From Strongyloides papillosus (taxonomy: Eukaryota > Nematoda > Chromadorea > Rhabditida > Strongyloididae), in the NCBI GenBank assembly GCA_005656395.1, contig SRSI01000050.1:3472001-3536000 (forward strand): a DNA stretch of 64,000 nucleotides. Direction: 5' to 3'. A model generated the notes under the pieces. That model was not told the origin of the DNA, did not search any database, and saw only the letters and a list, made by a program, of their open reading frames with translations. The position numbers were made by a program, and so were the translations under genes. Of the stretch, positions 26,301 to 35,499 are shown piece by piece; within the stretch, counting starts at the first letter, position 1; every line of letters begins with the position of its first letter.

Positions 26301-27309
26301 TCATCTTTTTATTTAATCTTTATATCAAAAAATTTTAGTGATTTTAAGATGATACAGAGTTTCCCTCTCTCTCTCTCCTTAACTCTACAAATTAATATCT
26401 ACAAATTTCTTAACTCTTCATGTGGAGGAAGGTAAAAAAGAAACTTTGTCATAATCTTAATTTTAATCTTAATGAAGGAGGAAAAAAAATTTTGTCATAT
26501 ATATATCTAATTGATTTTTAACTCTTCTTAACACACTGACACTCACATATTATAAGGAAGAAGATAAAAACTTTTATCATACTCAACTTCAATATCTTTT
26601 ATTTAGATTTTTGTTGATTTTTTACATTTATTTACACTCAAGTTTAACTTTTTATTTCCACTTATTTACTTTTACTTTTCATATTTTTTAATATTTATAT
26701 TATTATTACATACACATTTTGTCGTCTATTATTATTATTATTATTGTATTATAATACCTGGTAGCAAGGCTTATTGTTATATCACATTATACTTTTCTTG
26801 TATTGTTACATTTAATACATGTTTACATTTTTAAAATTTATTTCAAATTAAATTTTTTTTAAAACTTTTCTTCTTATGTGCAAAAGAAAACTTTTTACAA
26901 TTTTTTTTTACCCCTCTTATGTATGTATCAAAATTTTGGTATATTTATTGTAATAATAATTGTATTGTTAGTAAATGATATATGGAAATGATTTTTGATA
27001 AAGAAATTATTTTTAAATATATTTACTAAGAAGGTGGAAAAAAAATAAATAATTTTAACTTTTTATTAAAAAGAATTTTTATTAGTTAATATATGCATTT
27101 AAAAACATTTTTAATGTATTGTATATTAAATTTTATACTTTTATAGTATTATTTTATATAATATATTTTAATTAAATGACTACTTTACCATTAAAAGTGT
27201 TATCATTTTTAATTTATTTTACCTTCATCATACTCGTTTTAATAAAGGTTCTCTTTATTTATTATAATAAAATAAAATAATAGTTTTTGAAATTTTTTTG
27301 TTATTTTTA
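17337..27309. other. 10 kb gene-free region; right part possibly a long 5' intron
   Basis: No protein-like frame over nearly 10 kb. From about 19 kb onward the plus strand is poor in G and rich in C/T, with polypyrimidine tracts (for example near 22438, 23588, 23880 and 26363). In two sampled 60-base lines, 24541-24600 has 13 C and 2 G, and 25381-25440 has 15 C and 3 G. It ends in a strong 3' splice-like site (TTATTTTTAG at 27301-27310) ahead of the CXXC gene. It may be a large transcribed 5' intron or a regulatory domain of that gene (inference). Confidence 0.45.
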
Positions 27310-27360
27310 GGTATATAAATATATAAATTATATCTAAATATAATATATATAAAAATATTG

Positions 27361-27372
27361 GTGTGTGTGTGT
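27361..27372. repeat. (GT)6 microsatellite in the CXXC gene 5' region
   Basis: Six GT dinucleotides directly upstream of the chosen start codon at 27387. The sequence is open in frame but starts without an ATG, so it is read as 5' UTR. Confidence 0.8.
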
Positions 27373-27386
27373 ATGTTCAAAAGAGA

Positions 27387-29186
27387 ATGAGTAATATAAT
27401 GACAACTTCTAATCAAATTAATAGTTTTAATTCTATACCAAGTAATAATAATACTGATATAATACCACAATCAAATACTGGAAGTGGTAATAGAGGTAAT
27501 GGGAGAATAAATAATTCACCAAATAATAATATTAATTGTATGGAGAAGTCTAATCCCTCAAGTAGAACATCATCTAATCCATCACCTATATCATCATCAC
27601 TCTCCGGGAACATTAATCATTGTTACTCAAGCCTCCAACAACAGTCCCATACATTACAACCACCACAATCTTCTGGAGGATCTAATGGTTACCATCAAAT
27701 GTCTATGTCTACTTATCCACCATCAAATAATTATTCACATCTCTCTCCACCACATCCACAAATAAGTATGATCCAATATCATGGATTACAGAATAATTCA
27801 CATATTGGTGTATCATCAAATTATAGGCCAATACCAACAACAAATTCTTCATCAACGGGTAATAATAATGGTAACAATATTTCTGGTAACTCCTCGACCA
27901 CCTCCACCACAACATCAACAACCACCACTGCAACACCAACAGCCATGAATCGTTCACAACGTTGTGGAATATGTCGTGGTTGCCAGTGTAAACCATGTGG
28001 ACATTGTACCTATTGCCAGGATTCACCACAATTTGGAGGTCCTGGTGTCAAAAAACAATCATGTATTGAGAGAAGATGTTTACGTGTTCTTGAGAACCGT
28101 CTTCAGAGAGATTCACCATCTTTTAAAGCACGTTTGGGGTGTAATAATTGTGATGATTGTAGATTAGCTGATTGCCAGGTATGTTTAGTATGCCTGGATA
28201 AGAGATTCTTCGACAATAAATATATGACTGGAGCTTTATGTGCTAAAAAGAGATGTAATAATGCTACAAGTATTGAATTACCTTGTCAAATTGGAAATAA
28301 TTCTCAAGAAAGAAATTTAAAAAGAAATTTAGATCATAATAGTAATGGTTATGAAGGTAATGGTAAGAGAAGAAGTAATGGTAATATTAATAATAATAAT
28401 AATTATACTACCAATCAACAAATGCCATTAAATTACCAACAACCACATCCACAAAGTGGAATGAAGTAAGTTTTCAATATGTAATATTAATTTTTTATTG
28501 AAACTTTTTTTAGTTTAATGATGGGAGTAAATGGTATGCAACAATTACCACCAACAACAATACCTTCAACAGCTACAAATCCTGTCCAACCACCGACTAT
28601 TCAATCGGATCCAACGACACCAGCAACACATCACCAAAACACAAAACACAATACTTCACAACCGACCACCTATCCATTAGCGGTTCATGATGAAAATATT
28701 AGTAAAAAGGGGAATCATATACCATTGACACAACAATATCCTTACCAACAAATTCCTCAACAATCATACCATGAAACAAATTACCCCTCACAAATGGCAC
28801 AAATTCCATACTCAATAGTTCATCCCTCAAAATATCATACTTATCAAGCAAGTAATAATATGTACCATCATCATAATAATAACACCACAATACATTATCC
28901 ACACTCAAATTATCAAGGAACAACAACAGGTAATGGACATTCTTATCAATTGTCAGGTAACGGTCCCACTCACACCCCCACAACAACACAAGCACCTATG
29001 AATGGATCTCCAATAAATGGGTCGTTATCATCATCCTCAACATCATCATATAATAATGCAAACTTTTATGATTACGATGCATCATTTTATCAAGGAACTT
29101 TTCACCCTTCAACATCAGCTGATCCATATCTTCCCCCAAGTTACACACCTGAACTTAAGAATAATGTTGTTATACAACAATTGTAA
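27387..29186 (+). CDS. Protein with two tandem CXXC zinc fingers
   Basis: Predicted 583 residues. Exon 1 is 27387-28465, the intron is 28466-28513 (48 bp, GTAAGT...TTTTAG) and exon 2 is 28514-29186. Long Ser/Asn/Thr/Gln/Pro-rich arms surround a central Cys-rich core. Finger 1 (about residues 193-231) has the spacing C-x2-C-x2-C-x4-C-x2-C-x2-C-x15-C-x4-C with FGG and KQSC, as in DNMT1, CFP1 and MLL fingers that bind unmethylated CpG. Finger 2 (about 252-290) has identical Cys spacing but lacks FGG/KQ. The protein is probably nuclear and chromatin-associated. No PHD, SET, JmjC or methyltransferase domain is seen, so it is not a simple orthologue of those proteins. Confidence 0.85.
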
Positions 29187-29935
29187 AGAAAAAAAGTTTT
29201 GTTTATTCTTTTTTGTGTCTCTTGATATGATGGAAATATTTTCAATTTTTATTATTATTAATTTTTTATTACCAATGAAGTTAGGGATTTGAAAAGTTCT
29301 ATAAAAGAGGAGTATATTTATATTGGAAGTCGTGGAGTACCGGGAAGTATGTCTATAGTAGAACAAAAACCAAAAAAAAGTATTGTATATAAAAATTTGA
29401 TATTTTTTTACTAAAAATAATGTAGTCCGGTTGTTTAGGTAAAAAAATTTGTTTTTTTAGTTTCAATAACGAAAAAAATATATATATAATATTTAAAAAG
29501 TTGAGATGGGAATTTATTATTTACTTATTATGTAATTTTTTTGACAAAGGAAAATGAAAAAAAAGATTCTCCTTATTGTAGAAATTGATATCCATTTCTT
29601 AGATAGATAGGAAAAACTTTTTTATATTATTATTTAGTTTTAATTTTTTTTTTATTATTTTTTTAACAATGATTCTGGGTAGTGGTTGTATCAAGATGTA
29701 TGTCCTAAGATTTTATGTCATAGTAGATGAAAGAAAAAAATTATATTATAAAAATCTTATGTAAATTTCTTAATCTTTTTTTAAAATACATAAATATGTG
29801 TGATATTTTTTTTTAATTAAAGACAATGATAAGACATTTTATTGTATTTTCTTTGTACAAATAAAATTTTGATATATATTGATATAGTTATCATTACTTA
29901 TAATATGTGTAATAAATTCTAAAACAAATTTAAAA
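29187..29935. other. Convergent 3' region between the CXXC gene and GPDH
   Basis: AT-rich sequence holding the expected 3' UTRs of two convergent genes. An AATAAA at about 29861 is on the plus strand. No coding content seen. Confidence 0.5.
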
Positions 29936-31038
29936 TTAATCATGTTCTGGATGATTCTTTAAATATTCTATTAAATCCTCTGGTTTGATTTCTTTTTTAC
30001 AAACTTTGTCAACACCTATGAAGAGTGGGAAATCTTTTTCAGCGTTATTTTGTTTTAACATTTCACGCAACTCCTCAGCTGTGTAAACTCCCTGAGCAGA
30101 TTGTCCATGTAGTATTTCTTTTTCCAATGTTTTTATATCTTTATCACTTTTAGCAAAAGCCATACCAAGTTTTCTATTTCTTCCACCATAACATGTTGTA
30201 ACTAGATCAGCAACTCCACAAGATTGAAAGAATGTTTTTAAATTTGATGGTGGGTAGAATCTTTCCGCAAATTTAGTTATCTCCATCAAGCCTAAACGAA
30301 TGATAGCTGCTTTGGTATTATCTCCATATCCTAGACCGTCTGAAATCCCTGCAGCAACTGCAACAACGTTCTTCAAGGCCCCACACAACTCAACGGTATT
30401 GGCATCTTTGACGACTGATATACGGAAAAAATCTGTATGAAAGAGTTTTTTTAATATTACTTCTTCCTCAGGATTAGTTCCATTGTAACCTAAATAAATG
30501 TAATCAATTAAAGAAGAAATAACAACTTACCTATGGTAGCTTCACAAAATTGATCTTCAGCAACTTCATGAGCAAGGTTAGCACCCATTAAGACAGAACA
30601 TTTTATATCTAATATTGATTTTATCTCATCAGTGATTAGATTTATTCCACTTTTAGCACCAGTATTCAAGGCTAACCCTTTAATCATCGAGATACCCTGA
30701 GCATCAGATTTGATGTTTCCTTTAAGTTGTTTACATAACCCAGCGACAAATTGATGAGGGACAACAAAGATAAGAAAGTCAGCATCTTTGCAGGTCTCAA
30801 CTAAATCGGTGACAGCAACAACATTTTCAGGAATTTTTTTTCCTGGTAAATATTTCACATTTTCATGACGTTGATTAATCACCTCTGATAACTTCTCACC
30901 ATTGACAATCTCCTCGTATACCCACATCTTGACATGACTATCGAAGGTGTCTTTGTGTTGTGAGGTTGTCTGGCCAATTATTCTAGCAATTGCTGAGCCC
31001 CAGTTACCTGATCCAATAATAGCTATACGTTTAACCAT
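29936..31038 (-). CDS. gpdh: NAD-dependent glycerol-3-phosphate dehydrogenase
   Basis: Converts dihydroxyacetone phosphate to glycerol-3-phosphate with NADH, in glycerol and lipid synthesis and osmotic response. Exon 1 is 31038-30531, the intron is 30530-30490 (41 bp) and exon 2 is 30489-29936; 353 residues, the usual cytosolic length. Motifs: GSGNWGSA (Rossmann GxGxxG), FVVPHQF, the catalytic Lys region VELCGALKN and [15 protein letters not shown]. The start [14 protein letters not shown] matches cytosolic enzymes. The frame stays open upstream to a strong acceptor (TTTTTTTCAG) at 31177, so a longer isoform with a targeting leader is likely (see findings). Confidence 0.95.
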
Positions 31039-31176
31039 TCTTCTAATGTTATTATCGTTAATAAATATAGGTGATATATAAGAAGTAGGAGAAGAAAAAG
31101 ATAAAGACCTAATTGTAATGGATGATTTTTTAAGAGAATTATTTATCAAATAATGTAATCGTTGAATGTTTAATAA
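31039..31176 (-). other. Probable N-terminal leader-coding extension of GPDH
   Basis: In-frame open sequence of 46 codons between a strong splice acceptor (ends at 31177) and the cytosolic ATG. It reads [17 protein letters not shown], then a Ser/Thr/Arg-rich stretch without acidic residues until near its end, typical of a mitochondrial presequence. It has no ATG of its own. A candidate start ATG directly abutting a GTATGT donor lies at 31668-31666. This is inference from frame and splice signals. Confidence 0.45.
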
Positions 31177-31668
31177 CTGAAAAAAAGAAGTTTAATATAG
31201 AATATAGTTTTTCTTTTAATACTTGAAAATGGTCTTTTTGCACTAGATAACAGAAATTAAAATAAAATGAAAGGAAGATAGATAGACATGATTGAATAAA
31301 ATTTTATCAGTTAATACAGTTTATAAACTCTATTTTAGTGTATCATGAATCAAAAAATAAACATACAACCTTTTAAACACGGAAATTCTTTAAATGTTTA
31401 AAATTCTAAATTTAATATAACATAAAATGTAATAGAAGATGCTATTCTTAAGCAAAGTGTATTTAAAAACTCTCATATTATTGCATTTAGGAGATAAATG
31501 TTTATATTCCCAGCAACAAACATAAAAAATTCTATCCTATAAACTACACACTACGGACTTTAATTTAAAAAAATTTTATATAACACATTTTTGTAATCTT
31601 CAGATGTAAAACGATGAAAACAACAAGATAAAATTTGTTTTTAAAGGTAAAAAAATATTACATACCAT

Positions 31669-32726
31669 ATTATCATCAATAATTCAGTGTAAAATTAATA
31701 TTATTAGTTTTTAATATGCGTAAAAAACAAACACTCTCCGATATAACGCCAGGAATAAAAAATTACATCAAAATAAGACTTACAATCGAGGAACCAAAAT
31801 ATAAATTTTCCTAAGCATAAAAAAGTTATACTAAGCAAAAATATTATTTTAAGTTGAAAGGAGGTTTTTTTTCTTTTCCTCCAAAATATATAATAAAAAT
31901 AAAAAGCTTTACATTATTTAAAATACATATAAACACGTCAAGATAACGAATTACTCTCTATCACAGAATATACAGATAAAATTATTATATAGGAATATTC
32001 TTAATCATTTATTTGTAGTAAAAATAAATGAGGAGTATTGAAAAACGTATTGGGAATTTTTTATCACTGATAAAATAGCCAAGTCAAAGGAAATAAGTAA
32101 ATATAAAAATTTTGCCCTAACAACAGAGGAGGGGAGATAATTTCTTTTTTTGGTATAAATTATCACTTCTGTAAACAAAAAAATAAGACACATCATATCG
32201 GGATGGAGACAGTAAACACTAAAACACATTCAAAACATCTACATCTACTGATTGTCAAGATAATAATAAAAACAATAAAAAGAAAGAATGTTAACAATCG
32301 TAAAAAGCAATAAAAATATAGACAATACATTTCTAATTAGCACAACCTAGTACTTTAATAACCAATGACAAAAAACCAAAAACCATCTCATTAAACTTAT
32401 TTCAAATAAAATAATTAAAACAGATAAGATAATCAAATATCCCTCTTAATGTTAGTATTTTCCCTCTAAGACCGAGACGATTTTTGTACGTAAAAAGGCA
32501 AAAATTCAAAAAAAGTATTGGAATAAAGTTTCTATACATTTTATCCTTTTTAATATTAGAAAAGTATTTCTTTATCTAGTCATTCTTTTTTATCATAACT
32601 CCCAGCATTCCCTTTTGTGTTTTTTTATTAATTTCTATTTCATATTCTATTATCACTGTAATAGAATTATTCGTTTATAATTAAAGGAAGTTAAGGAAAG
32701 GACAATATACGAAAAAAAGTAAGAGA
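31669..32726. other. Intergenic region between GPDH and PAXT-1 (divergent promoters)
   Basis: AT-rich sequence with no credible coding frame. The gene starts on either side are divergent, so it should contain both promoters. No specific motif could be assigned. Confidence 0.5.
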
Positions 32727-33848
32727 ATGGAAGAAGAAGTACCTGAATGGATAGAGAAGGCTCGGTTGAAGCATGAAACAGAGACAGAATGGATGTTAAG
32801 GGAGGCGTTTCTAAAAAAGAATTTTAATGATTATAATAAGGAGAAATTAATAATGTACTCTCGTGTTTTTGTCAATCATTATATGATGGGTTGTCAATAT
32901 GATCCAAGAATCATTGATAAGGTAAAGGAAATGGCTATTGGGATAAGTTTAGAGAGATTGCGTAGTGAGAAACGTTCATTCACAAATTTGACTGCTGCCA
33001 ATGCTAAGAAGTATTCTGGGAAGAAAATTAAGGGTGGTGTTCCGGATATTCCTGTCTATACACGTTATGAGAATAAGACTGATTCTCCGAGTAGTCCAAC
33101 AAGGAAGAAGGGACGTTATGATTCTGCAGTGCAATCAACTACAGCTGAGATTGTGAAGAAAAAGAAATCTGATGAGGAAGTTTTGAAAGATGAATTGTTA
33201 TTGTTTAGAAATAAATATACACTTAGAGATACAATGGGTAACCCAGAAAATATTCTGTCTGCTTTCTGCCAAGATATTGGAAAAGAATTTGTCTACGATG
33301 TTGATTCGGATTATGTTTCAAAAATCATGATTGGACGAGTCCTCGTATTCTCTCATAGTTTTTACTTCGATGTTGACGTTGCTGGACAAGCTTCATTTGT
33401 TGCTTGTAACATTCTTATTAATGGAAACTTAGAGGTTGTCAAGTCTGCTGATGACAACCCATTATATGACTACTTATTACTCTCCGATAACCAAAATCCC
33501 GATAATGCCTACTTCCATTTCATTTCATCATTCTTATCATCACTTCCACACCAAGATATCCCAGAAGATGGTGAATTAAGAAGACACGTAGAAAGAATGG
33601 CTCAAGAATCAGGACTAACATTCTACGTCGATAAATTCTCCGATGGAGGTTGGGCCATGGACATTACACTACGAATTGGAGAGTTAGTTGTTGGAATGAA
33701 ACACCTCAACAAGGAAGAAAATAAACAAGCCGAGATACATATTAATAATTTGATTGTTACTTTTTTGGAGAAACTTAATACTGAGTGTGGCGAATCTAAA
33801 TTGGTGATTGAGACGGATTCTCAGGGTATTTTATGCTTGAAATATTAA
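32727..33848 (+). CDS. paxt-1: PAXT-1-like XRN2-binding protein (XTBD domain)
   Basis: A 373-residue intronless frame. Residues about 6-80 form an XTBD: EWIEKARLKHETETEWMLRE, then a conserved YSRVFVNHYMMGCQYD segment ending in VKEMA. This domain binds and stabilises the 5'-3' exonuclease XRN2 in C. elegans PAXT-1 and vertebrate CDKN2AIP relatives. A basic, Ser/Pro-containing linker follows (about 95-150), then a C-terminal folded-looking region of unclear family. The nearby downstream TFIIH gene on the same strand suggests co-transcription. The XTBD call is strong; one-to-one orthology with PAXT-1 is inferred. Confidence 0.82.
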   Translation: MEEEVPEWIEKARLKHETETEWMLREAFLKKNFNDYNKEKLIMYSRVFVNHYMMGCQYDPRIIDKVKEMAIGISLERLRSEKRSFTNLTAANAKKYSGKKIKGGVPDIPVYTRYENKTDSPSSPTRKKGRYDSAVQSTTAEIVKKKKSDEEVLKDELLLFRNKYTLRDTMGNPENILSAFCQDIGKEFVYDVDSDYVSKIMIGRVLVFSHSFYFDVDVAGQASFVACNILINGNLEVVKSADDNPLYDYLLLSDNQNPDNAYFHFISSFLSSLPHQDIPEDGELRRHVERMAQESGLTFYVDKFSDGGWAMDITLRIGELVVGMKHLNKEENKQAEIHINNLIVTFLEKLNTECGESKLVIETDSQGILCLKY

Positions 33849-34034
33849 TACAACGGTTCGAAATGATTGTTTTTATTTTCTGTATAGTTTTTTTGTGTAT
33901 ATAATACTTTTTGATTATTGTTATAATGATAGTATTAATAAGATTTTGTTAATCAGTTGGTTTTTTTTGCTTAGAGTTTTTAAACTCAGTGTTATTATCT
34001 AATTTTTCTTTCTTTTGTATGGTTTAATGTGATT

Positions 34035-34044
34035 TTTTTGTCAG
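34035..34044 (+). other. Candidate trans-splice acceptor upstream of TFIIH p44
   Basis: TTTTTTGTCAG seven nucleotides before the p44 ATG at 34052. With only 203 bp between the PAXT-1 stop and this ATG, it fits an operon-internal spliced-leader addition site. Confidence 0.5.
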
Positions 34045-34051
34045 GAAGGAT

Positions 34052-35218
34052 ATGACTTCGAATCCACATTTAGTAAAGGATGATGATGATGAGCAAGTCG
34101 GATATGCCTGGGAGAAAGCTTATACAGAGGGATTGAAGATAAAAGATATCCTCCAAGAGGAGACGGATGTTGGATTTGAGCAAGCAGTTAAAAGATTTGT
34201 AGAAGAAGAAAAAAGAAAAGAACGTCTTCGAAATAAACCGGAACGTTGCCGTATTGGAGTGTTACGTTATGTCTTCCTGGCAATAGATATGTCAAATTCC
34301 ATGTCAGCGAAGACAATTCAACCATCAAGAATAGAGGCTGTTGCAAGTGAAGCAATAAAATTCGTAGATAAATTCTTCAGTCAAAATCCAATTTCCCAGC
34401 TTGGTGTAATAGTGTGTCGTGATAAGAAGGCAGAGAAGCTTTGTCCATTAACTGGTAACCCAAATAAAATAAAAGAAGCAATAAAGACAATTAAACGTCA
34501 TGATTGTCGAGGTGAATTTTCCCTTCAGAACGCCATTCAATTGGCTTTTAGAAATTTCGAGGGTTACCCACCTCATACATCAAGAGAGATAATAATTTTT
34601 CAAGGTGCTTTATCAACATGTGATGCTGAGGACATTTTTGATACAATGGAGCAGATGGTTAAGAAGAATATCCGTATTTCTGGGATGTCGTTATCAGCAC
34701 ATGTATATGTAACGAAGACAGTTTGTCATCAGACGGGTGGTATATATAAAGTTATCCTTGATCAAACACACCTCCAGATATCTTTAGGCTATTTTATAGC
34801 TCCACCAATAATTCAAGAGAATGCTCAATCCAATCTTATAATGGTAGGATTCCCCAAGTTAAGGAAAGTTATAGGGAAGGTTTTTTGTCAATGTCATAGG
34901 ATGAGTAACTATCCAGATGAACAGATGGGTTATTTTTGTCATCAATGTGGTTCATTGTACTGTTCCGTACCCGTTGAATGTAAGATATGTCATGTTATCC
35001 TGGCTTCAGCACCATTGTTAACGAAAACTTTTACTAATATGTTACCATTAAAAGCTTTTGAAGAAATGAAGATTACTACTAAGGTTTTATGTAAAGGATG
35101 TACAGATACATTAGAAAGTGGTTTAGCGTATAGATGTTATGATTGTAAGATGATATTTTGTGTTGAATGTGATACATTGATTCATGAATCTCTTCAAATT
35201 TGCCCCGGTTGTCATTGA
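34052..35218 (+). CDS. GTF2H2: TFIIH subunit p44 (GTF2H2/SSL1)
   Basis: Core TFIIH subunit that stimulates the XPD helicase in transcription initiation and nucleotide-excision repair. 388 residues, one exon. The N-terminal leader leads into a von Willebrand A domain starting RYVFLAIDMSNSMS (MIDAS-like DxSxS at 79-83). Next come a C4 zinc region (CQCHRMSNY...FCHQCGSLYC...CKIC) and the C-terminal RING-like C4C4 module (CKGC...RCYDCKMIFCVECD...CPGCH). Length and order match p44. It is probably the downstream gene of an operon with PAXT-1. AATAAA at about 35285 follows the stop. Confidence 0.95.
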   Translation: MTSNPHLVKDDDDEQVGYAWEKAYTEGLKIKDILQEETDVGFEQAVKRFVEEEKRKERLRNKPERCRIGVLRYVFLAIDMSNSMSAKTIQPSRIEAVASEAIKFVDKFFSQNPISQLGVIVCRDKKAEKLCPLTGNPNKIKEAIKTIKRHDCRGEFSLQNAIQLAFRNFEGYPPHTSREIIIFQGALSTCDAEDIFDTMEQMVKKNIRISGMSLSAHVYVTKTVCHQTGGIYKVILDQTHLQISLGYFIAPPIIQENAQSNLIMVGFPKLRKVIGKVFCQCHRMSNYPDEQMGYFCHQCGSLYCSVPVECKICHVILASAPLLTKTFTNMLPLKAFEEMKITTKVLCKGCTDTLESGLAYRCYDCKMIFCVECDTLIHESLQICPGCH

Positions 35219-35499
35219 TGTAACGATAAATTATTTTAAATTTTGTATATAGTTTGTAATTAATCATTTAATCTTATTTTATTTCAATAAAACTTTTGAA
35301 TAATATGTAGTGATATGCATATAGGAAATTCTACTGGCATTAACAAAAACCTTGTTCCTAAAAAATATTCAAAACCTTATGTAATAAAAATGAGCCTTAA
35401 CTAATAATTTATTTACAAAATGGCTTATACATGATCTTTAATATAGGTTAATTTTACAATTAGATATTACATAGATTATTTTTTTTGTTTATTTCCAAT

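Noticed and set aside
33851..33862. GGTTCGAAAT, a tRNA B-box-like word
   Set aside because: No A box or cloverleaf can be formed around it; it lies in the PAXT-1 3' UTR.
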